Below, piece by piece: positions 11,082 to 23,920 of a DNA stretch of 64,000 nucleotides (position 1 is the first letter of the stretch; each line of letters opens with the position of its first letter). The translations under genes were made by a program, and so were the position numbers. Under the pieces are notes generated by a model, which did not search any database, was not told the DNA's origin, and saw only the letters and a list, made by a program, of their open reading frames with translations. This DNA comes from Limnobaculum allomyrinae (GTDB lineage: Bacteria; Pseudomonadota; Gammaproteobacteria; Enterobacterales; Enterobacteriaceae): NCBI RefSeq assembly GCF_016649425.1, contig NZ_JADRCR010000013.1:18237-82236 (forward strand), read 5' to 3'.

Positions 11082-11114
11082 ACATACCACCCCGACTTAT
11101 CCGGGGTGGTATGT
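11082..11114 (+). terminator. Hairpin after argE
   Basis: A perfect 13-bp stem ACATACCACCCCG / CGGGGTGGTATGT with a 7-base loop, 15 bases after the argE stop. The T-tract is weak. Confidence 0.7.
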
Positions 11115-11298
11115 ATCTTGTATGGTACGAAAGTAGATTTTTTTGTTGAAATTTTCTGGTTATAAGAAATGCTTAAAGGATTCAACAAAATTATGTACAT
11201 ACCCAAATTGTGTGATACAACTCTAACTTTAGTACTCATAAAAATAACGCGATAACACAACATCATCTTCATGTTTTGACTAACCCGGCAGGAGACCT

Positions 11299-13935
11299 AT
11301 GAACGAACAATATTCCGCGATGCGAAGTAATGTCAGTATGCTTGGCACTCTTCTAGGCGATACCATCAAAGACGCTTTAGGTGAAGAAATCCTCGATCGG
11401 GTGGAAAGCATCCGTAAGCTGTCAAAATCGTCCCGCGCCGGTAATGAGACTAACCGTCAGGCGTTACTCTCTACGCTGCAAAACCTGTCTAACGACCAGT
11501 TACTGCCCGTTGCCAGAGCGTTTAACCAATTCCTCAACTTTGCTAATACCGCCGAACAATACCACAGCATTTCCTCTCGCGGTGAGGCGGCAAATAATCC
11601 CGCAGTATTTGCCGATCTATTCAATAAATTAAGACAGCAAAACATTACTGATGAAGCCGTAAGTAAGGCCGTTGATCAGCTTTCTATTGAGCTGGTACTT
11701 ACCGCTCACCCAACGGAAATTGCGCGTCGCACGATGATCCATAAGCTGATTGAGGTGAATAATTGCCTGAGCCAGTTAGATCACAACGATCTGGCCGACT
11801 ATGAACGGGATCAAATCATGCGTCGCCTGCGTCAGCTGGTTGCCCAGTCATGGCATACCGATGAGATCCGTAAGATTCGCCCAACTCCGGTTGATGAAGC
11901 TAAATGGGGCTTCGCTGTTGTAGAAAATAGCCTGTGGGAAGGTGTACCCGCGTTTATGCGCGAGTTTAACGATCAGTTGGTTGATGCTCTTGGTTACAAC
12001 CTGCCAGTTGAAGCTGTTCCGGTGCGTTTTACCTCCTGGATGGGGGGTGACCGCGATGGTAACCCAAACGTTACCGCCAAAATTACCGAACACGTGATGA
12101 TATACGGCCGTTGGAAAGCGGCAGAACTGTTCCTGAAAGATGTTCAGGTATTGGTTTCTGAACTATCGATGTCTGATTGTACGCCTGAACTACGAGCCAT
12201 GGCTGGTGGCGATGAAGTTCAGGAACCCTATCGTGAACTGATGAAAAAACTACGTGCCCAGTTAATGAGCACGCATAGTTACCTGAGCGCCCGCCTGAAT
12301 GGTGAACGCGTCAACTGCCCGGATGATATGTTGGTTGATAACCAACAGCTTTGGGAACCGCTCTATGCCTGCTATCAATCACTGCAAGCCTGCGGTATGG
12401 GTATTATTGCCAATGGGCAGTTACTGGATACCCTGCGTCGCATCGGCTGCTTTGGCCTGCCACTGGTACGCATTGATATTCGTCAGGAAAGTACTCGCCA
12501 CAGCGATGTTCTGGCAGAGCTCACCAAATACCTTGAGCTGGGTGATTACGATGAGTGGACAGAAAAAGAGAAACAGCAGTTCCTGATTAGTGAGCTACAG
12601 TCAAAAAGGCCACTATTCCCGCGCGACTGGCAGCCAAGCGCAGACACTCAGGAAGTACTTGATACCTGTAAAGTCGTCGCTAAAGCACCGCAGGGCTCTA
12701 TTGCAGCTTATGTTATCTCTATGGCTCGTACACCGTCTGACGTTCTGGCCGTGCACCTGTTGTTAAAAGAGATGGGTTGTACCTTCGCCTTGCCGGTCTG
12801 TCCGCTGTTCGAAACGCTGGAAGATTTAAATAACGCTAATGATGTGATGACCCAGTTACTCAATATCGACTGGTATCGCAATTTTATTGGCGGCAAGCAG
12901 ATGATCATGATTGGTTATTCTGACTCGTCAAAAGATGCTGGTGTGCTGGCAGCCTCATGGGCGCAATATTATGCACAGGAAGCCTTGATCAAGACCTGTG
13001 AACAGGCTGGAGTGGATTTAACGCTATTTCACGGTCGTGGTGGTACCATCGGTCGTGGTGGCGCTCCGGCTCACGATGCTCTGCTGTCTCAACCGCCTGG
13101 CTCATTGAAAGGCGGCCTGCGTGTTACAGAACAGGGCGAGATGATCCGCTTTAAGTTTGGCCTACCAGAGATTACGCTGGCCAGCCTGGCAAGCTATGCC
13201 AGTGCGATCCTCGAAGCCAACCTGCTACCACCACCAAATCCTAAACAAGAATGGCGCGACATTATGGATGAACTGTCTGAGTTCTCCTGCAAACAATATC
13301 GCGATATCGTGCGTGAAGAGCCGGACTTTGTTCCCTACTTCCGTGCCGCCACGCCTGAACTGGAATTGAGTAAGCTGCCGCTGGGTTCCCGCCCGGCCAA
13401 GCGTAAGCCCAATGGTGGGGTAGAAAGTCTACGGGCAATTCCATGGATTTTCGCCTGGACGCAAAACCGCCTGATGTTACCTGCCTGGCTGGGTGCCGGT
13501 GCCGCATTACAACATGCGATTGAAAACGGTAAACAACAACAGTTGGCAGAGATGTATCGCGACTGGCCGTTTTTCAATACCCGTATCAATATGCTGGAGA
13601 TGGTCTATGCCAAAGCTGACCTGTGGCTGGCGGAATATTACGATCAACGTCTGGTGGATAAGAATCTTTGGGCGCTGGGTAGCAAATTACGTCGTCAGTT
13701 GGCGGAAGATATCAGCGTTATTCTCAAGCTGTCCAACGATCAAAAACTGATGGAAAAACTGCCGTGGATTGCCGAGTCAATCGCCTTACGTAACGTATAT
13801 ACTGATCCGTTAAACGTACTACAGGCAGAGTTGCTTTATCGTTCGCGTCAGCAAGAGACACCGGATCCAAGAGTGGAACAGGCATTGATGGTCACTATCG
13901 CCGGAATTGCTGCCGGGATGAGAAATACCGGATAA
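11299..13935 (+). CDS. ppc: Phosphoenolpyruvate carboxylase
   Basis: 878 residues, close to the 883 of E. coli. Carboxylates phosphoenolpyruvate to oxaloacetate, feeding the TCA cycle and the aspartate family. Visible motifs: [12 protein letters not shown] with catalytic H137, [10 protein letters not shown], the [10 protein letters not shown] segment with catalytic Lys, [14 protein letters not shown] near the middle third, and the C-terminal GMRNTG that carries the allosteric-site Asn. An AGGAG ribosome site precedes the ATG. Neighbours argE and metF place it in the classic arg-ppc-met order of enterobacteria. Confidence 0.98.
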   Translation: MNEQYSAMRSNVSMLGTLLGDTIKDALGEEILDRVESIRKLSKSSRAGNETNRQALLSTLQNLSNDQLLPVARAFNQFLNFANTAEQYHSISSRGEAANNPAVFADLFNKLRQQNITDEAVSKAVDQLSIELVLTAHPTEIARRTMIHKLIEVNNCLSQLDHNDLADYERDQIMRRLRQLVAQSWHTDEIRKIRPTPVDEAKWGFAVVENSLWEGVPAFMREFNDQLVDALGYNLPVEAVPVRFTSWMGGDRDGNPNVTAKITEHVMIYGRWKAAELFLKDVQVLVSELSMSDCTPELRAMAGGDEVQEPYRELMKKLRAQLMSTHSYLSARLNGERVNCPDDMLVDNQQLWEPLYACYQSLQACGMGIIANGQLLDTLRRIGCFGLPLVRIDIRQESTRHSDVLAELTKYLELGDYDEWTEKEKQQFLISELQSKRPLFPRDWQPSADTQEVLDTCKVVAKAPQGSIAAYVISMARTPSDVLAVHLLLKEMGCTFALPVCPLFETLEDLNNANDVMTQLLNIDWYRNFIGGKQMIMIGYSDSSKDAGVLAASWAQYYAQEALIKTCEQAGVDLTLFHGRGGTIGRGGAPAHDALLSQPPGSLKGGLRVTEQGEMIRFKFGLPEITLASLASYASAILEANLLPPPNPKQEWRDIMDELSEFSCKQYRDIVREEPDFVPYFRAATPELELSKLPLGSRPAKRKPNGGVESLRAIPWIFAWTQNRLMLPAWLGAGAALQHAIENGKQQQLAEMYRDWPFFNTRINMLEMVYAKADLWLAEYYDQRLVDKNLWALGSKLRRQLAEDISVILKLSNDQKLMEKLPWIAESIALRNVYTDPLNVLQAELLYRSRQQETPDPRVEQALMVTIAGIAAGMRNTG

Positions 13936-14006
13936 CAAAACAACCAGACCTTTATCCCGATAATTTAATACATTATTGGGATAATTTATCGAAAGAGATA
14001 GTCAAA

Positions 14007-14041
14007 AAAATAGCGCCAACTTCAGGCGCTATTTTCTTTTT
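14007..14041. terminator. Bidirectional terminator after ppc
   Basis: Stem AAAATAGCGCC / GGCGCTATTTT with a 7-base loop, an A-run on the left and a T-run on the right. It lies between ppc and the converging small lipoprotein gene. Confidence 0.85.
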
Positions 14042-14488
14042 TTATGATGGATTTAATTCTTTGTATTTTTCAGTACATGCAGCCTTCCATAATGTTCCGG
14101 CTAAGTTATCTTCCGTTTCACCAATAGTCCACTGACCAGGTAAATTTAAACTATATGCAGGCTCACCCGTGGCATACTCTGTTGTATATAAAACCGGTGG
14201 AAATAGAGAAAATTTATTCTTTATTGAGCAATCAAACAAAAATATTGATTTAGATGAACCAATCTCTTTTCCGCCGACTTCTTTTGGTTCTTCATAGTGT
14301 TGAATATAATAAAAATAGGACAGAACCGGATTATCATTATAAGTATGAATGACTTTTGATAAATAAATATCTCTCTCACCATCACTGTTTAAGAAAGTAA
14401 GTTCCTGTTCGTCATTATAATCATTCGCACACCCAGCAGTTATTAATGCGACTGAGAATACCAATAGCTTTATCAGTTTATTTTTCAT
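14042..14488 (-). CDS. Small lipoprotein of unknown function
   Basis: 148 residues. The N-terminus MKNKLIKLLVFSVALITAGC is a lipoprotein signal with lipobox ITAGC. The rest is polar with two further Cys (in LFDCSIKN and KAACTEKY) that could pair in the periplasm. I do not recognise the family. Its start overlaps the end of the upstream exported protein gene by 11 bases, which implies translational coupling and a shared task. The pair is more AT-rich than ppc and metF on either side, consistent with an inserted accessory unit. Confidence 0.7.
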   Translation of the reverse strand: MKNKLIKLLVFSVALITAGCANDYNDEQELTFLNSDGERDIYLSKVIHTYNDNPVLSYFYYIQHYEEPKEVGGKEIGSSKSIFLFDCSIKNKFSLFPPVLYTTEYATGEPAYSLNLPGQWTIGETEDNLAGTLWKAACTEKYKELNPS

Positions 14489-15068
14489 TAATAACCGTCC
14501 TTAAGTCTGGTCTGATATCCAATAGATCTTCTGCCGTAACCGTTCCCTGAATAGAACAGAGTACATTTGTCTTTCCATTAACCTCTTCCAGTATCAGAAG
14601 CTTTTCCATCGTAGATGGTGCCGGAGCAACACCATCGGTCGCACCAAGGTTGATTTTCCATGAGGTATCACCAACGCGCTTTATCAATGTATTATGTTGA
14701 AAAAGCCCTCTGGATTTCTTAAGTTCAATATATTGGCTTAATCTTTCATGGGCAGTGGCTAAATCTTCTTCCAACTGAAATCCCCAAAAATAATACTCAC
14801 CATATTTATCCAGATTAGCATATTGATTTAGGTATTTTACTATCGTTACGCCGCTGTCTTGCAAACGATTAACGTCGACACCAACATCTTTCGCTGTCTT
14901 TATATTATTGGCATTACTGGCAGAAATAATTTTCTTTAATTCTTTCTTTTTATTCATCTGATTAAAAAAGGTTGAATCACAAAGAGAAAGTGATTCAATC
15001 AACGTTTTTGCCTGTGCCGCAGATGATAAAAATAAAATAAACAACGACAAGAATATTTTTATTCTCAT
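14478..15068 (-). CDS. Exported protein of unknown function, paired with a lipoprotein
   Basis: 196 residues with a clear Sec signal (MRIKIFLSLFILFLSSAAQA, cleavage after AQA) and an AGGAG-like ribosome site. The mature part is predicted mainly helical and Lys-rich at the start. It has one Cys in SLCDST and another in VLCSIQG, perhaps a disulphide. I recognise no domain. The last 11 bases overlap the lipoprotein gene downstream, so the two form a small periplasm/envelope operon placed between ppc and metF. Confidence 0.7.
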   Translation of the reverse strand: MRIKIFLSLFILFLSSAAQAKTLIESLSLCDSTFFNQMNKKKELKKIISASNANNIKTAKDVGVDVNRLQDSGVTIVKYLNQYANLDKYGEYYFWGFQLEEDLATAHERLSQYIELKKSRGLFQHNTLIKRVGDTSWKINLGATDGVAPAPSTMEKLLILEEVNGKTNVLCSIQGTVTAEDLLDIRPDLRTVINEK

Positions 15069-15148
15069 TCAACTCTCCTTAGTGAAAAAGAAAATACCAT
15101 GTATCGATATATTAATAGCTTACTTAAAAATAGAATAAACAATATAAA

Positions 15149-15176
15149 CCGTTATCCCCTTTTCAGGGAATAACGG
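15149..15176 (-). terminator. Hairpin downstream of metF
   Basis: Stem CCGTTATCCCCT / AGGGAATAACGG with one mismatch and a short loop, about 80 bases past the metF stop on the minus strand. It is a likely transcription end for metF. Confidence 0.5.
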
Positions 15177-15256
15177 CTGAAGCAAATTAGCATACCACTC
15201 AGATAATTTCTAATAGATACTAAGAACAACTGAAAAGAAGAGGATATAAATAAGCC

Positions 15257-16189
<933 letters not shown>

Positions 16190-16199
16190 TTATACTTCT

Positions 16200-16223
16200 G
16201 AACGTTTAGACGTCTAAACATCC
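16200..16223 (-). promoter_or_regulatory. MET boxes upstream of metF
   Basis: Three contiguous 8-bp units, GAACGTTT, AGACGTCT and AAACATCC. The central one is the perfect MetJ consensus AGACGTCT and the flanking units are weaker. Tandem 8-bp repeats are how the MetJ dimer binds cooperatively, so this is the likely metF operator. Confidence 0.85.
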
Positions 16224-16286
16224 AAATAAGATGACGTAAGAGAGATGTTCTGTCAACAGGTAATTTGAAAATAAATGGGGAATAAT

Positions 16287-16406
16287 ATGAATTGGGATGA
16301 AAAAAAGTATAACACTATGATTATGTTAGATTCTGTGAATCTTCCGTCCGGAAAAACAGACTGCATCGACCTCTATTGTATCCGGCTGGAAAACAATCAG
16401 TACTAA
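16287..16406 (+). CDS. Possible 39-residue small protein
   Basis: An ATG preceded by GGGG six bases upstream opens a 39-codon frame starting MNWDEKKYNTMIML and ending in LENNQY before TAA. It lies divergently upstream of metF in a gap with no other gene. Two Cys (TDCIDLYC) are present, and there is no signal peptide or membrane segment. Only the ribosome site and the clean frame support it, so it could be chance. Confidence 0.25.
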   Translation: MNWDEKKYNTMIMLDSVNLPSGKTDCIDLYCIRLENNQY

Positions 16407-16572
16407 ACATTAGAGTGCGTCGGGCCTGGCCGGATTCGGGGTCGTGGTGAAACACCTTGCGGTGTTTCACCTTTCGAGCCAACGCTAACGCCAAATCGCC
16501 CCCAACACCCGTATCTCGCGACGATTGGTATTTTTTATAATCAATCTGATAAAAATCAGAGTTGCTATACCA
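16407..16572. repeat. GC-rich intergenic module with a perfect hairpin
   Basis: Within an AT-rich gap, about 120 bases from 16411 are strikingly GC-rich (CGGGCCTGGCC, CGGGGTCG, CGCCCCCAACACC). At its core is a perfect 11-bp hairpin, GGTGAAACACC-TTGC-GGTGTTTCACC, at 16446-16471. It encodes nothing obvious. It looks like one copy of a dispersed intergenic repeat, but no second copy occurs in this window. Confidence 0.4.
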
Positions 16573-19008
16573 TTACAACAATTTCGCCAACCTGTTCAGG
16601 TCAGACTGGATTGCTCCGGCGGTAACGTCTCGTCCGGCACCCGGCCCACGGATAATCAATGGATTGTCCCGGTACCAGCGGCTTTCAATAGCGAACAAGT
16701 TATCGCACGGTAACAATGAAGCCAGAGGATGATCGTCCCGTACCGCTTCCACACCAACCCGCGCTTTACCGTTAGCGTCATAGCGCGCTACATAGCGCAG
16801 AACCAGTCCCATCTCCCGGGCGGCTTCTAAACGCTCCAGCATTTGATGGTTTAGCGCTTCGGCATTTTCAAAGAAGTTATCAACAGATCCGTTTTCAGCA
16901 CCTTCAGCAACCAGTGATTCAACCCGTACCTGATCCGGTTCAATGTCGTAACCCGCTTCGCGCGCCAGAATCACCAGCTTACGCATCACATCCTGACCAG
17001 AGAGATCAACCCGCGGGTCTGGTTCGGTAAGCCCTTGTTGCCATGCCTGCTCCACCAGTTCAGAGAACGGAATTGAGCCGTCAAACTGTAGGAATAGCCA
17101 GGAGAGGGTACCGGAAAAAATTCCACTCAGAGAGAGAATGGTATCGCCACTGTCGCGTAAATCCCTCACCGTATAGTTAATCGGTAATCCAGCCCCTACA
17201 GTGGCATTATACAGCCAGTGGCGGCCGGTTTTGGCGAATGCATCCCGAATCTGACGATATTCATTTCCGGATGACGCTCCGGCCAGTTTATTGGCGCTAA
17301 TAACATGGAACCCATAACTGGCAAAGTCCAGATACTTGCTGGCCAACTCTTCACTGGCGGTAATATCAAGAATCACCAGATCGTCAAATGGATGATCGCG
17401 CATCCAACTAACTAATGAATTGTCATCCATTGTTTGGGCTTCATCATTAAAGAATGCCAATACTCTGCTGGCATCCAGCCCCTGATAGTCGAGTACACTG
17501 CGACTACTGTCGACCACCCCTGCCAGAATAAATTCAAAACCAGTGCGAGCCGAAATATTCTTTTGTTCACGGGCAAACAGCTCCAACCAACGGGAACCAA
17601 TATTGCCTTTACCACATAGCACCAGACCAATACACTTTTCCGCACGAAACAGGCTGGCATGCAACCCCTGAATCAGATGTTCAGTCGGCCCTACGCGCAG
17701 TACAGCCACCAGGCTTATATCGTCTTCGGCATGCCAGATAAACTCCACCGGCTGATCTTTAAGCTGTTGATAGAAACGATGACTATGCAGAGGATTTTTA
17801 CATACTCCCGCCCCCACCAGCGCAACTAATGCCAGCCCTTCCCGTAGTTGCAGGCGACCCGGTAATCTGGCGTCATCCAGAATTTGCAATACGCTGTTTA
17901 CAACTTCAGAGGTATAACACAGCTGAAGCAGGTTGCGATCGTAGTGAACGCCGGTCGCCAGTGGCTTAACCTGAACCCGATTCAGAATACGTTCCACTTC
18001 TTTCTGTATTTGAGAGAAATCGTGCTGGGCTTCAACCTGTAATTCAATCAGGCAAACATCATCATGGCTGGTAACGATTCTGGCACCGGTACCGGATGCC
18101 AGGACGCGTTCAATACGGGTAGAACCCTGCTCTGGCTGATAACTACAGCGCAGTTGAAGATCGATATCACTACCGGATACCGGTTGCAAAGTACGGGCAT
18201 GCAGTACCGGAGCCGCCAGACGAGCCAACTCGCTAGCTTCATCTAAACGCAGCAATGGTAACAAACAGGCATCCTTCACTTTACGCGGATCGGCGCTGTA
18301 TACCCCGGCCACATCGCTCCAGATAGTGACTCTGACTGCTCCTGCCAGTGCTCCAATCTGAGTAGCCGAATAGTCACTGCCGTTACGCCCCAGTAGTACT
18401 GTTTCTCCCGCTTCATTACGGGAAATAAAACCGGTTACAACCAGACGTTTATTGGGATACTGAGCCAGTAACTGTTGCAACAGAGGATAAGAACGGCCTT
18501 CATCTACCTGCGGCTGCGCAGAGCGCTCTGCTCGCAGAAAATCACGCGCATCCAGCCATTCTGCCGCCATGCCTTGTTGGTTCAATAACGCCGCCATCAA
18601 ACGTGCCGACCAGATTTCACCATGACCAACGACCTCTGCATAGACAGCATCAGACATCACGCCATCCAGCAAAGCGGCTAGTCGTTCAAGATCCTGAATA
18701 AACACTTTAATCAGCTCAGTGGCTTGCTGTTCCGGCAACAGACCGTTAATCAGCTCACTCTGATAACGACGCAACTCTTGCTGCACTTGATGAGAGGCAA
18801 TGCGATCGGTTTGGCTAAGCTGTAGCCATTTAATCAGTTGATTAGTGGTACTACCCGCGGCAGACACCACCATCATGTCCCCTTCGCGGCTGTATTCTGC
18901 CATTATCCCTGCCACTCGCAGATAGCATTTGCTGTCTGCCAGGCTACTTCCGCCAAACTTATGCAACTGACGATTTGCAGGAAGCCCGGAAGCTCCTAAT
19001 GTAGTCAT
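16573..19008 (-). CDS. metL: Bifunctional aspartokinase II / homoserine dehydrogenase II
   Basis: 811 residues against 810 in E. coli. The N-terminal half is an aspartate kinase (KFGGSSLAD at residues 17-25; LLGRNGSDYSATQIGAL with the catalytic segment). A regulatory linker follows, and the C-terminal part is a homoserine dehydrogenase starting near GLVLCGKGNIGSRWLELF with its NADP site, then SANKLAGASSGNEY and the GxGAGRDVTAGA terminal motif. It catalyses the first and third steps from aspartate to homoserine. It starts 2 bases after the metB stop, so metB and metL form one transcript under MetJ control. Confidence 0.98.
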   Translation of the reverse strand: MTTLGASGLPANRQLHKFGGSSLADSKCYLRVAGIMAEYSREGDMMVVSAAGSTTNQLIKWLQLSQTDRIASHQVQQELRRYQSELINGLLPEQQATELIKVFIQDLERLAALLDGVMSDAVYAEVVGHGEIWSARLMAALLNQQGMAAEWLDARDFLRAERSAQPQVDEGRSYPLLQQLLAQYPNKRLVVTGFISRNEAGETVLLGRNGSDYSATQIGALAGAVRVTIWSDVAGVYSADPRKVKDACLLPLLRLDEASELARLAAPVLHARTLQPVSGSDIDLQLRCSYQPEQGSTRIERVLASGTGARIVTSHDDVCLIELQVEAQHDFSQIQKEVERILNRVQVKPLATGVHYDRNLLQLCYTSEVVNSVLQILDDARLPGRLQLREGLALVALVGAGVCKNPLHSHRFYQQLKDQPVEFIWHAEDDISLVAVLRVGPTEHLIQGLHASLFRAEKCIGLVLCGKGNIGSRWLELFAREQKNISARTGFEFILAGVVDSSRSVLDYQGLDASRVLAFFNDEAQTMDDNSLVSWMRDHPFDDLVILDITASEELASKYLDFASYGFHVISANKLAGASSGNEYRQIRDAFAKTGRHWLYNATVGAGLPINYTVRDLRDSGDTILSLSGIFSGTLSWLFLQFDGSIPFSELVEQAWQQGLTEPDPRVDLSGQDVMRKLVILAREAGYDIEPDQVRVESLVAEGAENGSVDNFFENAEALNHQMLERLEAAREMGLVLRYVARYDANGKARVGVEAVRDDHPLASLLPCDNLFAIESRWYRDNPLIIRGPGAGRDVTAGAIQSDLNRLAKLL

Positions 19009-19010
19009 AC

Positions 19011-20171
19011 TTACCTCTTCGCTGACGCCTGGAAAGCCTGTTCCAGATCGGCAATTAAATCTTCACTGTCTTCGATTCCAACAGAAATGCGCAACAATCT
19101 GTCTGATATTCCGGCAGCTTTACGAGCTTCTGCTGCCATCCCCGCATGCGTCATGGTCGCTGCATGGGAAATTAAACTTTCAACACCGCCTAATGATTCT
19201 GCCAGTGTAAACAGTTCCAGCGCCGCAAGAAACTTCCGCATTGCCTGTTCATCACCATCAAATTCAAAACTTAACATGGCACCAAAGCCCAACTGCTGTT
19301 TACGGGCAATTTCATGACCCGGGTTCTCTGGCAAGGAAGGATGATACAACGTTTTGACCTGAGGTTGCTGCTGTAAATAAGCGATCACGGCCTGTGCATT
19401 TTGCTGCTGCTGTTTCATACGCGGCCCTAAAGTACGTAATCCGCGTAATAGCAGATAGCTGTCAAAAGCCGCGCCAGTAACACCAATATTATTTGCCCAC
19501 CACGCCAAATCGACACCCAATGCTTCATCTTTACAGATGACCACACCAGCCACTACATCAGAATGTCCATTTAAATATTTGGTACAGGAGTGCAGGACAA
19601 TATCCGCACCCAAGGCAATTGGCTGCTGCAAAATAGGGCTTAGAAACGTATTGTCCACCACCGCCAACGCCCCGGCCTGATGTGCGGCCTGACAAACTTT
19701 GGCAATATCCACCACCCGCAGCAGCGGATTACTCGGTGATTCAATTAATACCAGCTTAGGTTTTTGCGCCAGTGCGGCAGCTAAAGCCTGTTCATCGCCC
19801 TGATCCACAAACAGCACACGGTAGGCTCCCCGACGCGCCAGACTGTCAAACAGGCGGTAGCTGCCACCGTAACAATCGTGCGGCGCAATCAGTAAGTCAT
19901 CTGGCGTCAATAATGCGGTACACACCAGGTGAATTGCCGACATGCCGCTGCTGGTCAATACCGCACTGCTTCCCCCTTCCAGTTCCGCCAGTGCTGACTG
20001 AACCACATCACGAGTCGGATTACCGCGGCGAGAGTAATCATGTGCCCGGGGCTGATTAAAATCGATAAAATTATAGGTGCTGGAAAGATGAATAGGGGGA
20101 ACAACACAGCCATACTGCTCATCTGAATTGAGCCCGCCCCGCACTGCAATAGTTGCCTGTTTGCGTTTCAC
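19011..20171 (-). CDS. metB: Cystathionine gamma-synthase
   Basis: 386 residues from a GTG that has GGAG seven bases upstream, giving KRKQATIAVRGGLN and exactly the E. coli length. An ATG 24 bases earlier lies upstream of that ribosome site and is rejected. The enzyme joins O-succinylhomoserine and cysteine. A PLP-dependent fold of the Cys/Met metabolism family: YGGSYRLFDS, DNTFLSP and SCTKYLNGHSD with the cofactor Lys at K198. Divergent from metJ across a set of MET boxes. Confidence 0.97.
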   Translation of the reverse strand: MKRKQATIAVRGGLNSDEQYGCVVPPIHLSSTYNFIDFNQPRAHDYSRRGNPTRDVVQSALAELEGGSSAVLTSSGMSAIHLVCTALLTPDDLLIAPHDCYGGSYRLFDSLARRGAYRVLFVDQGDEQALAAALAQKPKLVLIESPSNPLLRVVDIAKVCQAAHQAGALAVVDNTFLSPILQQPIALGADIVLHSCTKYLNGHSDVVAGVVICKDEALGVDLAWWANNIGVTGAAFDSYLLLRGLRTLGPRMKQQQQNAQAVIAYLQQQPQVKTLYHPSLPENPGHEIARKQQLGFGAMLSFEFDGDEQAMRKFLAALELFTLAESLGGVESLISHAATMTHAGMAAEARKAAGISDRLLRISVGIEDSEDLIADLEQAFQASAKR

Positions 20172-20229
20172 TGAATCACTCCGGGAGAAAACCATAAAGT
20201 ATGATGAATAAGATAATGCTTTAGATTAT

Positions 20230-20261
20230 AGACGTCAATACATCTGGACATCTAAACTTCT
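20230..20261. promoter_or_regulatory. Tandem MET boxes between metB and metJ
   Basis: Four contiguous 8-bp units, AGACGTCA, ATACATCT, GGACATCT and AAACTTCT, each related to AGACGTCT. They lie about 60 bases upstream of the metB start in the divergent metB/metJ region. MetJ repression of metBL and autoregulation of metJ follow from the known family. Confidence 0.87.
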
Positions 20262-20422
20262 TGCCGTGTAGATTGAGGAATCGCAAAATATCCGTTAAAA
20301 TTGTCAGGTATAATCTTTTAATGCACTCGTGAGCCATGCCAGAAGCCAACTCATGAGCAGGTAAAGTTAGTTCACAATGAACTAACTTTAAAGTTTCAGC
20401 TTTCTATTAATTAAGGTGCCCC

Positions 20423-20740
20423 ATGGCTGAGTGGAACGGCGAATATGTCAGCCCCTATGCTGAACATGGCAAAAAGAGCGAACAGGTCAAAAAGATCACG
20501 GTATCCATCCCGCTGAAAGTATTAAAAATACTAACGGATGAACGTACCCGCCGTCAGATTAATAACCTGAGACATGCCACCAATAGTGAATTGCTTTGTG
20601 AAGCATTTCTTCATGCGTTTACCGGGCAGCCTCTGCCTAATGACGAAGATTTACGTAAAGAACGTAGCGATGAGATCCCGGAAGCAGCAAAAATATTGAT
20701 GCGTGAAAAAGGCATCGATCCGGACAGTTGGGATTATTAA
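20423..20740 (+). CDS. metJ: Methionine repressor
   Basis: 105 residues, the usual length. A ribbon-helix-helix dimer that uses S-adenosylmethionine as corepressor. The DNA-contact beta strand is in [13 protein letters not shown] near residues 22-34, followed by the helix pair with [20 protein letters not shown]. Its targets in this window are the MET boxes before metF and metBL. Starts at ATG in the sequence context CCATGG, and is followed by a terminator shared with rpmE. Confidence 0.98.
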   Translation: MAEWNGEYVSPYAEHGKKSEQVKKITVSIPLKVLKILTDERTRRQINNLRHATNSELLCEAFLHAFTGQPLPNDEDLRKERSDEIPEAAKILMREKGIDPDSWDY

Positions 20741-20900
20741 TTCTGATTATCGTCTTATTGCATTAGCAACACGATCGCTGATGATTAAAGATAACTAACT
20801 TACCCTCACTATTGGGATAGCGTTTTTTACCGGGTAGATATTACCAATAGCAATAATTCAGTCTGCCGTGGTAAACAAAGAACAGAATATTCAGATACAA

Positions 20901-20928
20901 AAAAGGCGCCTCAGGCGCCTTTTTCTTT
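20901..20928. terminator. Bidirectional terminator between metJ and rpmE
   Basis: Stem AAAAGGCGCC / GGCGCCTTTT with a 3-base loop (TCA), A-rich before and T-rich after. It separates the converging metJ and rpmE genes. The 128-base stretch from metJ to it shows nothing else. Confidence 0.88.
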
Positions 20929-20942
20929 TCAGCTCAGTAAAA

Positions 20943-21158
20943 TTACTTAGCGCCGCCAACCATGTTGAAACGCTTGTTGAAGCGGTCTACACGGCCACCG
21001 GTAGCAACATCACGCTGCTTACCAGTATAGAACGGGTGGCATTCGCCGCACACGTCCAGGTTAAGATCGTGACCCACAGTTGAGTGAGTTTTGATTACGT
21101 TACCGCAAGAACAAGTTGCAGTAATCGCTTTGTATTCTGGGTGGATACCTTGTTTCAT
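20943..21158 (-). CDS. rpmE: 50S ribosomal protein L31 (zinc-binding form)
   Basis: 71 residues, starting [20 protein letters not shown]. The four zinc-ligand Cys are present as CSC near residues 16-18 and CGEC at 37-40, so this is the C+ form used under zinc sufficiency. An AGAGG ribosome site precedes the ATG. It sits divergent from priA, as in other enterobacteria. Confidence 0.97.
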   Translation of the reverse strand: MKQGIHPEYKAITATCSCGNVIKTHSTVGHDLNLDVCGECHPFYTGKQRDVATGGRVDRFNKRFNMVGGAK

Positions 21159-21296
21159 GATGAACCTCTCTAATGTCGTGTCGCTATACGGTCATTATTG
21201 CCGTACACCACACGAAGTAAAAAAATAGTTGAGTGGTTTGATTCAGGTACTGAAATTCGAGTACTGAATCAAAGGTTGCGTATTATACAGATCTAA

Positions 21297-23639
<2,343 letters not shown>

Positions 23640-23821
23640 AGATCACATTATTGAGAACTGGCTCTAAAAAGTTGATTCACAGCATACAATTCAGTAGCGG
23701 AATAGCATAAAACTGATGCCAGAAATAATACGTCCCAACTATTTATTCATTGAGACAACCAGATTGACAACAGGCCATCGGCCTGCGTTTAAGCAGGGGC
23801 ATGCTACAGCACTTCATTTTA

Positions 23822-23862
23822 TATTCCCCCTGAAAACGAAAGAATAAATATCAGGGAGAATA
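23822..23862. promoter_or_regulatory. Inverted repeat upstream of cytR
   Basis: Arms TATTCCCCCTGA and TCAGGGAGAATA (one mismatch) flank a 17-base A-rich spacer, about 60-100 bases before the cytR start. It could be an operator or an intergenic hairpin; nothing decides between them. Confidence 0.3.
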
Positions 23863-23920
23863 ACAGGCGATACCCTAATATATGTACATAGGGCATATTG
23901 CCATTGGGAGGATCCCCTCT

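Noticed and set aside
16441..16500. Possible tRNA because of a TTCGAGCC string
   Set aside because: No cloverleaf, acceptor stem or CCA end can be formed around it.
20868..21083. Plus-strand frame beginning after metJ
   Set aside because: It reads through the metJ/rpmE terminator and then antisense to rpmE.
23882..23920. ATG start for CytR
   Set aside because: No ribosome site; the TTG at 23921 has GGGAGG upstream and gives the family length.
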